The translations under genes were made by a program, and so were the position numbers. Under the pieces are notes generated by a model, which worked only from the letters and a program-made list of their open reading frames with translations, did no database searches and had not been told where the DNA came from. Positions 1 to 8,744 of a stretch of 64,000 nt of DNA are shown here, piece by piece; positions within the stretch are counted from its first letter, which is position 1, and the number at the start of each line of letters is the position of its first letter. Where the stretch lies: positions 806,001 to 870,000 of the forward strand of contig NZ_PGES01000001.1 in assembly GCF_002797895.1 (NCBI RefSeq), written 5' to 3'. Origin of the DNA: Janthinobacterium sp. 67. GTDB taxonomy: Bacteria; Pseudomonadota; Gammaproteobacteria; Burkholderiales; Burkholderiaceae_D.

Positions 1-1
1 C

Positions 2-2257
2 CAGCTGTTTCTCGCGCTGCTGCTGTTCGCCACCCTGATCTGGTCCGTGATCGAAGTGAAATTCGACTGGTGGCAATTGCTGCCGCGCCTCGATATCTGG
101 TTCGCCGCCGCCGTCTGGCTGCTGCTGCCCTTCGTCGACCGCCGGCTTGATCCGCCATTGGCGGCCGGGGCGAAACCGCGCGATGCGGGCAAGAGCGCGC
201 TGACGGCCGCCGTGGTGCTCACGGCCGCCGTGGGCGTGTTCTCGCTGTTCCAGGACTATTACACTGTGCATGGCGAAGTGCCGGCCGAAAACATGGCGGC
301 CACGCCGCAAGGCGATGTCGCGCCCGGCGTGGCGCCCAACGACTGGGCCGCCTATGGCCGCTCCGGTTATGGCGACCGCTATGCGCCGGCCGCGCAGATC
401 ACGCCGGCCAACGCGTCGCAGCTGCAACAGGCGTGGGTCTACAACACGGGCGACTTCAAGGGGCCGAACGACCCGGGCGAGATCGCCAACGAAGTCACGC
501 CCCTGAAAGTGAACGGCAAGCTGTACCTGTGCACGCCGCACAACATCGTCATCGCGCTCGATCCGGACACGGGCAAGGAGCTGTGGCGCCACGATCCGAA
601 GATCAACCGCGACGCATCGAGCTACCAGCACATGATCTGCCGCGGCGTGGCCTACTGGGACGTCAATGCGGGCCGGGCCAAGGATGACCCTGCGCCGCAG
701 GCGGCCGGCATGGAGTGCCCGCGCCGCATCTTCGCGCCCACGATGGATGCCACCCTGATCGCCGTGAATGCCGATACGGGCGAGGCGTGCAAAAGCTTTG
801 GCGAAAACGGCGTGATCGGCCTGTACCACGGCATGGGCATGAAGAAGCGGGGCTTCCTGATGCCGACGTCGCCGCCGGCCGTGGCGCAAAACGTGGTGGT
901 GATGGCCGCCAGCGTCACCGACAATTTTTCCACGGAAGAGCCGTCAGGCGTGATCCGCGGCTACGATCCCGTTACGGGCAAGCTGATGTGGAACTGGGAT
1001 GCGTCGAATCCCGACGACACGGCGCCGATCGCCGATGGAAAAACGTACACGAACAATTCGCCCAATTCCTGGGGCGTGTCCAGCGTCGACGAAAAGCTGG
1101 GCATGGTCTACATCCCGATGGGCAATGAAACGCCGGACACCTGGGGCGGCAACCGCAATCCCCATGGCGAGAAATACAATAGCGCCATCGTCGCGCTGGA
1201 CCTGGCGACCGGCAAGGTACGCTGGGTCTACCAGACCGTGCATCACGATATCTGGGACATGGATATCGGCGGCCAGCCCACCCTGGTCGACATCGATACG
1301 CCCAAAGGCAAGGTGCCATCGGTTGTTGCCACCACCAAGCGGGGCGACATCTACGTGATCGACCGGCGCGACGGCAGCCTGGTCGTGCCGGCGCCGGAAA
1401 AACCCGTGCCGACCGCCAACGCCGCCGCTGGCGACCGCCTGTCGCCCACGCAGCCATTCTCGGCCCTCACTTTCCTGCCCGAGAAAAACATCAGCGAAAC
1501 GGATATGTGGGGCACGACGCCGTTCGACCAGCTGGCCTGCCGCATCATTTTCCGCCAGCACCGCTACGAAGGGCCATTCACGCCGCAAACGGTGGCCGAA
1601 GGCAAGATCAAGGGCGCCATCATCTCGCCGGGCCCGCTCGGCATCTTCGAGTGGGGCGGGGCGGCCGTCGATCCCGTGCGCCAGTTACTGCTGGTCAATC
1701 CCGACTACATGGGTTTCCTGGAACGCCTGGTGCCGCGCGCGCAAGCGAACGCGAAGGGCGGCACGGGCACGGAAATGGGCTTGCAGCCGCAGACGGGCGT
1801 GCCGTTTGCCGTGGAAATCAAGCCTTTTCTTTCGCCGCTGGGCTTCCCATGCCAGGCGCCGCCGTGGGGCTATATCGCCGCCGTCGACCTGCGCACGATG
1901 AAAAAAGTATGGATGCACAAGAACGGCACCACGCGCGACAGCGCGCCCGTGCCCATCGCCTTGCCGCTGGGCGTGCCCAGCCTGGGCGGCATGTCCACCA
2001 CGGGCGGCGGCGTGGCCTTCCTCAGCAGCACGCTCGACTACTACATCCGCGGCTACGACGTGCGCAACGGCAAGACCGTCTGGAAAGCCCGCCTGCCGGC
2101 CGGCGGCCAGGCCACGCCGATGAGCTATGTGTCCGATAAAACGGGCAAGCAATATGTCGTCGTCATGGCCGGCGGCCACGGTTCGCTGGGCACGAAGATG
2201 GGCGATAGCCTGGTGGCGTTTGCCTTGCCGGATGCGGCGGTGGAGAAGAAAAAGTAG
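2..2257 (+). CDS. gcd: Membrane-bound PQQ-dependent glucose dehydrogenase (5' end outside window)
   Basis: Oxidises glucose to gluconolactone on the periplasmic face using pyrroloquinoline quinone and passes electrons to ubiquinone. The reading frame is open to the left edge, so roughly the first 70 residues, including the first membrane helices of E. coli Gcd, are missing. Visible are the last N-terminal hydrophobic helices (FDWWQLLPRLDIW onward), then the eight-bladed propeller with family hallmarks that read almost as in E. coli: GPNDPGEIANEVTP, SVTDNFSTEEPSGVIRG, WGGNRNPHGEKY, YQTVHHDIWDMD, DRRDGSLVVPAPEKPVP and, near the C-terminus, LPAGGQATPMSY and AGGHGSLGTKMGD. The related quinate/shikimate dehydrogenases share the fold, but these motifs favour glucose dehydrogenase. 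It converges on the DUF748 gene. Confidence 0.93.
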   Translation, partial: QLFLALLLFATLIWSVIEVKFDWWQLLPRLDIWFAAAVWLLLPFVDRRLDPPLAAGAKPRDAGKSALTAAVVLTAAVGVFSLFQDYYTVHGEVPAENMAATPQGDVAPGVAPNDWAAYGRSGYGDRYAPAAQITPANASQLQQAWVYNTGDFKGPNDPGEIANEVTPLKVNGKLYLCTPHNIVIALDPDTGKELWRHDPKINRDASSYQHMICRGVAYWDVNAGRAKDDPAPQAAGMECPRRIFAPTMDATLIAVNADTGEACKSFGENGVIGLYHGMGMKKRGFLMPTSPPAVAQNVVVMAASVTDNFSTEEPSGVIRGYDPVTGKLMWNWDASNPDDTAPIADGKTYTNNSPNSWGVSSVDEKLGMVYIPMGNETPDTWGGNRNPHGEKYNSAIVALDLATGKVRWVYQTVHHDIWDMDIGGQPTLVDIDTPKGKVPSVVATTKRGDIYVIDRRDGSLVVPAPEKPVPTANAAAGDRLSPTQPFSALTFLPEKNISETDMWGTTPFDQLACRIIFRQHRYEGPFTPQTVAEGKIKGAIISPGPLGIFEWGGAAVDPVRQLLLVNPDYMGFLERLVPRAQANAKGGTGTEMGLQPQTGVPFAVEIKPFLSPLGFPCQAPPWGYIAAVDLRTMKKVWMHKNGTTRDSAPVPIALPLGVPSLGGMSTTGGGVAFLSSTLDYYIRGYDVRNGKTVWKARLPAGGQATPMSYVSDKTGKQYVVVMAGGHGSLGTKMGDSLVAFALPDAAVEKKK

Positions 2258-2287
2258 AAAGCGGAGGGCAAGCACCTGGAAAGAGCT

Positions 2288-2353
2288 GGGGGCAGTCGCT
2301 TCGCGATCGGAATGCGCCCCATTGGTACGCATTCCCCCGACGGGTCCGACCCC
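2288..2353. repeat. Composite inverted repeat between convergent genes
   Basis: The gap between gcd and the DUF748 gene contains an 8-bp perfect stem (GGAATGCG at 2309-2316 with CGCATTCC at 2328-2335), enclosed by GGGGG (2288-2292) and CCCCC (2334-2338). It is followed by GGGTCCGACCCC (2342-2353), itself palindromic. The last 12 bases recur in the intergenic palindrome at 30523-30549. It may act as a bidirectional terminator for the convergent pair, or be a dispersed REP-like element. Neither role is proven, and there is no long T tract. Confidence 0.55.
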
Positions 2354-2358
2354 AGATT

Positions 2359-5300
2359 TTATTGCGCCGCCAATCCCAGCTTCAAGCCCACCAGCTTGCC
2401 CGGTGCGGCCTCCGTTTTTTCCGGCGCGCCGGCGCTGACCCTGGCTACCGGCGTGCCGTCCTGCTGCAACGCCGCCAGGATGGCCGCGCTGCGCTGGGTG
2501 CCCAGCTTGCTCAAGGCGTCGGCTGGCAAGGGCTGCTTGGCTTCCAGCTGCTCGCGCAAGCCCTTGTAGAAGGCGCCCGTGTCGGCCACTTGCGGCTCGC
2601 CTTCGATCAGCTTGCCCAGGCGCTGGAATACGGGGATTTTTGCCGGGGCCGGCGCGGAGGCGCTGGCGGATGCCGCCGCTGGGGCAGGCGCGGCCGATTC
2701 CGCCGCCTTTTTCTGCTTGTCCAGCTCTGCCTTGCCGAAGCGCTCGCCGTACAGGTCGCGCAGGGCGCCCCGTATCTTGCGTTCACCCAGGTTCAGCGGC
2801 CCCGGCTCTTCGCCCGCTTCCAGCTTGATGCCGGCCTTGGCGGCGACGGCGCGGCGCACGGCCTGGGCGCGCAGGGCAGCCGCGTCCGTGTCGCTGTACT
2901 GGCCTGGCACGGCCAGCTTCAGCTGTTCGCGCTTGGCGAGGATTTGCGCCACCTGCTTGATTTTTTCCCGCTCGGGCGGCAGCAGTACGGCGCTGCCCGC
3001 GTCGAAATCGATGGATTCGAGCTTGTCGGCGCTGATGCCCAGCAAGTTGCCCAGCGCGCGGAACGGCGCCGTGACGATTTTCGTCAGCACATTGCCCACG
3101 GCTTTCCAGATCAGCGCGCCATAGCTGAATTGCGGGTCGTTCATGTCCCCCGACACGGGCAAGCCCAGGTCGATGCGTCCGTCCGAGTCCTTCAGGATGG
3201 CCAGCGCCAGTTCCAGCGGCAGCTTCAGGGCGTCCGGGCTGTCGATGCGCTCGCCCAGGGTCAGCTTGTCGAGCACGATCTGGTTGGTGCCGTCGAGCTG
3301 GCGGTTGCGCACCTTGTATTGCAAGTCCAGCGAAATCTTGCCTTCGGCCACCTTGTAGCCGGCGAACTTCATCGTGTACGGCGAGGCGGACACCATGTCG
3401 ACATTCTTGAAGACCACGTTCAAGTCCGTGTTGTCGGTCGGGGCGAAGGGATTGAGCTGGCCACGCACGCGGGCCAGGCCGAATTCGTCGATGCGGCCGT
3501 CCAGTTCGATCTGGCTGCGCGCATCGCGCTTGGTCGACAGGCCCGTGACGACGCCATTGAGTTCATAGATCTTGGCGGCGAACTGGGGGCGCAGGCTGAG
3601 GTCGGCAAAGTCCAGCTTGGCGTTTTGCAGGCGCACGCGGCGCACGCGCACGGGGAAGGCGGCGTCGGCTGCCGGTGTTGCGGCGGCGGCAGGTGCTGTG
3701 GCCGTGGCAGGCTCGGGCGCCTTGACCAGCAGGCGCTGCGCGTTCAGGCTGCGGTCGTTTTCGATGATCAGCTGGGCGTTCGGTTCCACCACGCGCAGTT
3801 CGGGGATGTCGACGAAGTCGGGCCCCACGCTGGCCGTCAGCTTGTCGGCGCGCACGCTTTTCCACGAGGCAAAGCGCTTGCCATCCGTTTCATTGAGCAC
3901 GAGGCCGGCGATATCGACGCCGCCCTCATAGCGGACCTTCGGCGCTTTCGGCGCGCCGCCACCCGTCGTCAGGCGGCCGCTGCCGGACACCGCACCGCCC
4001 GCCAGCTTCAGTTTTACGTGCTGCGCCAGCAAGGGCTGCACGGGGGCCAGGGCCAGCTGTTTCACATTCAGCTGCGCATCGACGGCGCCCGTGCCCGGCA
4101 CGAACTTGCCGTTGGCCGTAAGCAAGCCGCCTTCGCGCAGGCCCACGCCCAGCTCGAACGGTAGCGCCTGTTTCATATCGTTGCTGACGTTGTGCAAGGA
4201 CAGGCGGGCATCCTGCACATTGACCTTGATGCCCGTGCCCGCGTCATCGAAACGGGCGCCGAACTTGCTCAGGTCCACCTTGTCCACCTTGGCGGACCAC
4301 GGTGTGGACGGGGTGTCCTTGGCAGTGTCGGCTTTGCCGGAAGTAAACACGGGCAGCTTTTGCGCAATGGCAAATTCTCCCTGCCGGTTGCGCGCCAGGT
4401 CGATCTGCGCGCCGCCGGCCGTCACGGCGCCCACGTGCACCGTGTGTGCGGCCAGGTCGATCTTGCCTTCTGTAAAGCCCAGTTGGGCCAGCTTGAACGG
4501 CGTTTGCGCGCCCCGTTGCATGGTGAGGTCGGCCAGCGCGAAAGTGGCGCCGTCGATGACGGTGGCCATGCCCGATGGCCCTTGCTGCAAGGCCAGCTGC
4601 AAGTTCAGCTGCAGCTGTCTGGCGCTCAGTTGCAAAGCTGGCGAGACGGTTTCATCGATGGCGGACACGTCCACGTTGGCCAGCGCCAGCTGTTTCAAGT
4701 CCACCTTCCATTTGCCAGGTTTGGCTGGTGCGGCGGGCGTCGTTGCTGCCGGTGCGGGATTACCCGGCAGCATCAGGTTCGCCACGTCGATCTCTCCCCG
4801 GCTGTCGCGGCGCACGGCCACCTTGCCGCCATACAGGTTGACCTTGTCGAGCGTGACCTTCTGGCCTGCCAGGTCCACGTTCACGCCGGCGATGCCCAGG
4901 GTATCGAGCGAGGTAAACGGCGCACCCCTGCCATCTTGCGCCAGCGCCAGGTCGCGCAAGGCCAGGCCCGCGCCTTTGACGGTCGCTTCCAGCTTGCCGT
5001 CCGCATAGGAAAAGGCGTAGGGCAGGCGCGCCGACAGCTTGCCGCTGGTCACTTGCGCGCGTGTATAAGCTTTCAGGTACGCGGCCAGGCCGGGCAGGGA
5101 AGCGTCGTTCAGTATCAGTTCACCTTCGCCACGGATGGGACTCAGCGATGCCGTGCCGCGCCAGTGCAGCTTGCCGCCACGCGCCGCATCGGCGCTGAGG
5201 CTGTAGCTGCCGTTGGCGTCGGGCAGGGTGGAAATATTATCGAGCGTAAAGTTGATCGGCGTGAAGTTGTCCGCATAGCCGGCCTTCTGGTCTTGCCAGT

Positions 5301-5814
5301 CGACTTTGCCTTGCTCGAGCGCAAAGTGGGCGATGACGAGGCGCGGCATGCCGCCTTCGCTCTTTTCCGGGTGCTTGCGTTGCCAGGTGGCCAGCACTTC
5401 GGCCAGGTTGAACTTGCCGTCCGGCGTGATCGTCAGCTGCGCCTGCGGCGCCGTGATGCGGATTTCCGCCAGGCTCCACGCGCGGCGCACGATGGATTTC
5501 CATTCCAGCTGCACGGCCAGGGCGCCGATGGACAGCAGCGGCGCATTGTTTGCGCTGGCCGCTTCCGTGAAAGCGATCTTGTCCGCTTCCAGGCGCAGGG
5601 TAAACGGGTTGAAGCGCACGTCGGCGATGCTGGCCTGGCGCGCGAGTTCTTTTTCTGCAAATTTGGGCAACTGGTTTTTGATGACGTAGGGCACCAGCCA
5701 GAAGCCGGCCGCGCTGTAGGCGGCCAGGGCGCAGCCAGTGCCCAGGGCCCAGCGCTGCCAGCGTTTCCAGCGAAATGTTTTCGTCTGCACGCTTTTTTTG
5801 TCGATTGTGTTCAC
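2359..5814 (-). CDS. DUF748 domain-containing AsmA-like membrane-anchored protein
   Basis: A 1151-residue protein with one N-terminal membrane helix (around residues 22-45, WALGTGCALAAYSAAGFWLV) and a long periplasmic part. It matches the DUF748 family, related to AsmA-type proteins thought to act in envelope lipid transport or outer-membrane homeostasis. The start LARQASIADVRFNPFTLRLEA and repeated AsmA-like beta segments are typical. The C-terminal section (GSAVLLPPEREKIKQVAQIL onward) looks like the OmpA-like tail seen in this family. I chose a GTG start at 5814 because AAAGGTAAG lies just upstream. An upstream in-frame start at 5895 has no such site. An Ala-rich low-complexity insert (AAPAPAAASASASAPAPA) lies near the C-terminus. 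No precise function is known. Confidence 0.82.
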   Translation of the reverse strand: MNTIDKKSVQTKTFRWKRWQRWALGTGCALAAYSAAGFWLVPYVIKNQLPKFAEKELARQASIADVRFNPFTLRLEADKIAFTEAASANNAPLLSIGALAVQLEWKSIVRRAWSLAEIRITAPQAQLTITPDGKFNLAEVLATWQRKHPEKSEGGMPRLVIAHFALEQGKVDWQDQKAGYADNFTPINFTLDNISTLPDANGSYSLSADAARGGKLHWRGTASLSPIRGEGELILNDASLPGLAAYLKAYTRAQVTSGKLSARLPYAFSYADGKLEATVKGAGLALRDLALAQDGRGAPFTSLDTLGIAGVNVDLAGQKVTLDKVNLYGGKVAVRRDSRGEIDVANLMLPGNPAPAATTPAAPAKPGKWKVDLKQLALANVDVSAIDETVSPALQLSARQLQLNLQLALQQGPSGMATVIDGATFALADLTMQRGAQTPFKLAQLGFTEGKIDLAAHTVHVGAVTAGGAQIDLARNRQGEFAIAQKLPVFTSGKADTAKDTPSTPWSAKVDKVDLSKFGARFDDAGTGIKVNVQDARLSLHNVSNDMKQALPFELGVGLREGGLLTANGKFVPGTGAVDAQLNVKQLALAPVQPLLAQHVKLKLAGGAVSGSGRLTTGGGAPKAPKVRYEGGVDIAGLVLNETDGKRFASWKSVRADKLTASVGPDFVDIPELRVVEPNAQLIIENDRSLNAQRLLVKAPEPATATAPAAAATPAADAAFPVRVRRVRLQNAKLDFADLSLRPQFAAKIYELNGVVTGLSTKRDARSQIELDGRIDEFGLARVRGQLNPFAPTDNTDLNVVFKNVDMVSASPYTMKFAGYKVAEGKISLDLQYKVRNRQLDGTNQIVLDKLTLGERIDSPDALKLPLELALAILKDSDGRIDLGLPVSGDMNDPQFSYGALIWKAVGNVLTKIVTAPFRALGNLLGISADKLESIDFDAGSAVLLPPEREKIKQVAQILAKREQLKLAVPGQYSDTDAAALRAQAVRRAVAAKAGIKLEAGEEPGPLNLGERKIRGALRDLYGERFGKAELDKQKKAAESAAPAPAAASASASAPAPAKIPVFQRLGKLIEGEPQVADTGAFYKGLREQLEAKQPLPADALSKLGTQRSAAILAALQQDGTPVARVSAGAPEKTEAAPGKLVGLKLGLAAQ

Positions 5815-5976
5815 GAACTTACCTTTTGATCTTGTTGGGCGGCACATCTTGCACGCCGTGACTGTCAGTATGCCTCTTTGCGGCCTCGTCTGCAAAATCC
5901 AAACGTGTTCAAGTGATAACAGGCGCCTGAGGGAACTAATTTCTTCTGTAAAACTAACACAAACTCACCCTTACTT

Positions 5977-5995
5977 GATAATGATTCTCATTATC
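5977..5995. promoter_or_regulatory. Fur box upstream of TonB receptor
   Basis: A perfect 8-3-8 palindrome, GATAATGA-TTC-TCATTATC, differing from the classical 19-bp Fur consensus only in the two central bases. It ends 64 bp before the start codon of the siderophore receptor at 6060. Expected to mediate iron repression by Fur. Confidence 0.9.
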
Positions 5996-6059
5996 GGTAT
6001 CATGTTCGCTAACCGTAAGTTCCCACTTGCACCTATTTTCTAATTGAAAGCCCGATGTC

Positions 6060-8204
6060 ATGCCTGTCGTCTCTCCCCGCACCCGTTTACTTCCAGTGGC
6101 CGCAGCCCTGTCGCTGGCCTTCGCTTCCCACGCAGCGTTGGCGGCCCCAGCGGCCGGCGGCCAGGACGACCCGACGGCTGGCGATGAGAAAGTCATGCAG
6201 GCAGTACAAGTGACGGGCGCCCGCGCGCAAGGCCTGGTGCCGCTGACCACGGAGGCGGGCAGCTTTCGGGGCGCCAGCATCATGGACGTGCCGTCCACCG
6301 TCAATGTGATCACGCGCGAATTGCTGGAGCAGCAAGCCGTGTCCGGCCTGTACGACGCGGTGCGCAACACGGCTGGCGTGACGCGCCAGCAAAACGGGGG
6401 CGAGACGTGGGATCAGCTGGTGATACGCGGCATCGCCGTGGAAAACCGCACGAATTATCGCCTCAACGGCTCCATGCCCATCATGAACTTCTCGCAAGTG
6501 CCCATGGAAAACAAGGAGCGGGTGGAAGTGCTGAAGGGCGCCTCGGCCCTGTACTACGGTTTTACGTCGCCGTCCGGCGTCGTCAACTTCGTCACCAAGC
6601 GGGCCGGCAGCCAGCCCGTCACCAGCATGGGCTTGAGCGTCGATGACCGCGGCAGTGCCGTGGCGAATGTCGACGTGGCCCGCCGTTTTGGCGCGCAGCG
6701 GGAATTCGGCGTGCGCGTCAATGCGGCTGGCGGCACCCTCGGTTCCTACCTGGACCATGTCGGCAATGGCAAGCGCCGCTTCCTTTCCACGGCGCTCGAC
6801 TGGAGAGTGACGAACAAACTGCTGCTCAAGGCCGACCTCGAGTACGAGCGCCGCAGGGTGACGGAACAGGCTGGCGTGGCCTTGCCTGCGGCCGTGAAAG
6901 GCGTGATCAGCTTGCCGCGCGCCGTTGATCCGCGCAAGCTGATCGGCCCCGACTGGTCGGCGTTCGAAGCGCAAACGAAAAACGCGCAATTGCGCGCCGA
7001 CTACGCCATCGCCGATGGCTGGGCCTTGACGGTGGAGGCGGGCCACTCGGAAACGGCGCGCGACCGTCGCCTGGCGATCTTCCGCCTGAACAACGCGGCC
7101 GCGCTGGCCACGGGCGCGGGGCGCATCACGGGCAATATCCAGCACAGTGTGATGGCATCGGACTTGCTGCGCGCGGAACTGGCCGGCAATTTCAACACGG
7201 GTTCCATTGCCCACGAACTGACCCTGGGTGCCTCGCGCACGGACAAGTCGCAAGATCCGATTTATCAGAGCAATTACACGATCGCCTCGCAAAACCTGTA
7301 CAAGCCGGTGCCCGTGACGAATGTCGTGTTCGGCCCCAAGCCGACGTCGCCGACGACGGCCGGGCTCGACACGCGCGACACGGGCCTGTATGCGCTCGAC
7401 CGCATGGTCTTCAGCCCGCAATGGCAAAGCGTCATCGGCGTGCGCCGCAGCAGCTATCAAAGCGACCAGGGCGCCAGCCATTACGACGTCAGCAAGACGA
7501 CGCCGATGGCGTCATTGATCTACAAGGCCACGCCCGAGCTGTCGTTCTACGCGTCCACGGCGCGGGGGCTGGAAGAGGGCGAAACGGGTCCGACGGGCAC
7601 CGCCAATCAGGGCGTCAAGATGGCGCCCGGCGTGAGCAAACAGAAAGAGCTGGGCGCGCGCTGGCTGACGCCTGGCGGCACCTTGCTCTCCGCCGCCTTG
7701 TTCGACATCACGCGCCCGGGCTACTACACGAATGCCAGCAATGTATTCACGTCGGACGGCGAACAGCGCTATCGTGGCCTGGAACTGTCGACCCAGGGCA
7801 AGCTGACGCGCCAGTTGTCGTGGCAGACGTCGGCCCAGTTCCTCGATCCCAGCTTTGCGCACATCAACGCCGACTACAACGGCAAGGCGCCGGAAAACGC
7901 ATCGAAACGCACGGCCAGCGCCTTCCTCGCTTATGCGTTTGACGCCGTGCCGGGCCTGTCCGTCAACGGCGGCGCATATTACTACAGCGCCCGTCCCGTC
8001 AACGACCTGAACCAGGCCTTCCTCGGCGGCGTCAGCCTGTTCAGCGCGGGCGCCCGCTATGCGAGCCGCGTCATGGACAAGGCCGTCGTGTGGCAGTTGA
8101 ACGTGGAAAACGCCGCCGACAAACGCTACTGGGCCGGCGCCGGCACGCGCCTGGCGTCCGGTGCGCCGCGCGCCATCAAGCTGTCGATGAAGGTGGATTT
8201 GTAA
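6060..8204 (+). CDS. TonB-dependent siderophore receptor
   Basis: Outer-membrane receptor for ferric-siderophore uptake, energised by TonB-ExbBD. The 714-residue protein begins with a signal peptide ending near SHAALAAPA. It continues with a plug domain (about residues 60-170: MDVPSTVNVITRELLEQQ, NTAGVTRQQNGG, VLKGASALYYGFTSPSGVVN, NFVTKRA) and a beta-barrel ending in RAIKLSMKVDL. The final residue is Leu instead of the usual Phe or Trp. The plug resembles FhuA/FpvA-class siderophore receptors, but the ligand cannot be read from sequence. The strong Fur box 64 bp upstream supports iron control. It stands as a single gene, with the copper genes following on the same strand. Confidence 0.9.
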   Translation: MPVVSPRTRLLPVAAALSLAFASHAALAAPAAGGQDDPTAGDEKVMQAVQVTGARAQGLVPLTTEAGSFRGASIMDVPSTVNVITRELLEQQAVSGLYDAVRNTAGVTRQQNGGETWDQLVIRGIAVENRTNYRLNGSMPIMNFSQVPMENKERVEVLKGASALYYGFTSPSGVVNFVTKRAGSQPVTSMGLSVDDRGSAVANVDVARRFGAQREFGVRVNAAGGTLGSYLDHVGNGKRRFLSTALDWRVTNKLLLKADLEYERRRVTEQAGVALPAAVKGVISLPRAVDPRKLIGPDWSAFEAQTKNAQLRADYAIADGWALTVEAGHSETARDRRLAIFRLNNAAALATGAGRITGNIQHSVMASDLLRAELAGNFNTGSIAHELTLGASRTDKSQDPIYQSNYTIASQNLYKPVPVTNVVFGPKPTSPTTAGLDTRDTGLYALDRMVFSPQWQSVIGVRRSSYQSDQGASHYDVSKTTPMASLIYKATPELSFYASTARGLEEGETGPTGTANQGVKMAPGVSKQKELGARWLTPGGTLLSAALFDITRPGYYTNASNVFTSDGEQRYRGLELSTQGKLTRQLSWQTSAQFLDPSFAHINADYNGKAPENASKRTASAFLAYAFDAVPGLSVNGGAYYYSARPVNDLNQAFLGGVSLFSAGARYASRVMDKAVVWQLNVENAADKRYWAGAGTRLASGAPRAIKLSMKVDL

Positions 8205-8260
8205 GAATGGTTTGACCTGCGCGCTGTCCACAGAGTGACCTGCGCTGATACAATGTTGCC

Positions 8261-8656
8261 ATGTTCATCAGCAAAGGCAAGGCCGGCATCGTCCTGTGGA
8301 TCGCGTGTATCGCCATCTTCCTGGCCGCGCTCGCCCCTACGGTATCGCGCGCGCTGACGGTGGCCAGCGGCCAGGCCGTGCCCAGCCTGGAGATCTGCTC
8401 GGTGGCGGGCGGCATGAACATGCTGCCCGCGACACTGTCGACGGACGCGCCCGATACCTCGAAGGGCGGCATGCGCATGGGCGATTGCCCCTGCTGCAGC
8501 ATGCATGCGGCCACCCTGGACGTGCCGCCCACGACTCTCGTGCTTGCTTCCGGCGAGCTCATCACGGGCTTGCTGCCCACGCTGTTCTACCAATCCGCCA
8601 CGCCGCTGTTCGCCTGGACGCCCGTCCAGCCCCGCGGACCGCCTGCCGCTTTCTGA
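8261..8656 (+). CDS. DUF2946 family protein (copper-associated)
   Basis: A 131-residue protein with an N-terminal hydrophobic segment (IVLWIACIAIFLAALAPTVS) that anchors or exports it. A Cys-rich stretch, GDCPCCSMHAATLDVP, is the recognisable DUF2946 signature, and Met-rich patches (GGMNMLPA, GGMRMGD) would suit copper. Genes of this family habitually sit directly before TonB-dependent copper receptors, as here (88 bp before the next start). Role inferred: periplasmic or membrane copper handling together with the receptor. No enzymatic function is known. Confidence 0.78.
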   Translation: MFISKGKAGIVLWIACIAIFLAALAPTVSRALTVASGQAVPSLEICSVAGGMNMLPATLSTDAPDTSKGGMRMGDCPCCSMHAATLDVPPTTLVLASGELITGLLPTLFYQSATPLFAWTPVQPRGPPAAF

Positions 8657-8744
8657 TCTGTCCTTTTCCTGAACTGCCTTGCGCCGCGCGTGTCGTGCGC
8701 TTGCGTCTGTTCGTCTTGCCTATACAGAATCTGAAAGCAGCACC

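Noticed and set aside
4192..5829. 545-codon open frame opposite the DUF748 gene
   Set aside because: Antisense shadow; no start context, no recognisable domain, while the minus strand encodes a clear family member.
8212..8254. TTGACC and TACAAT as a promoter for DUF2946
   Set aside because: The two hexamers are 31 bases apart, too far to form one sigma-70 promoter.
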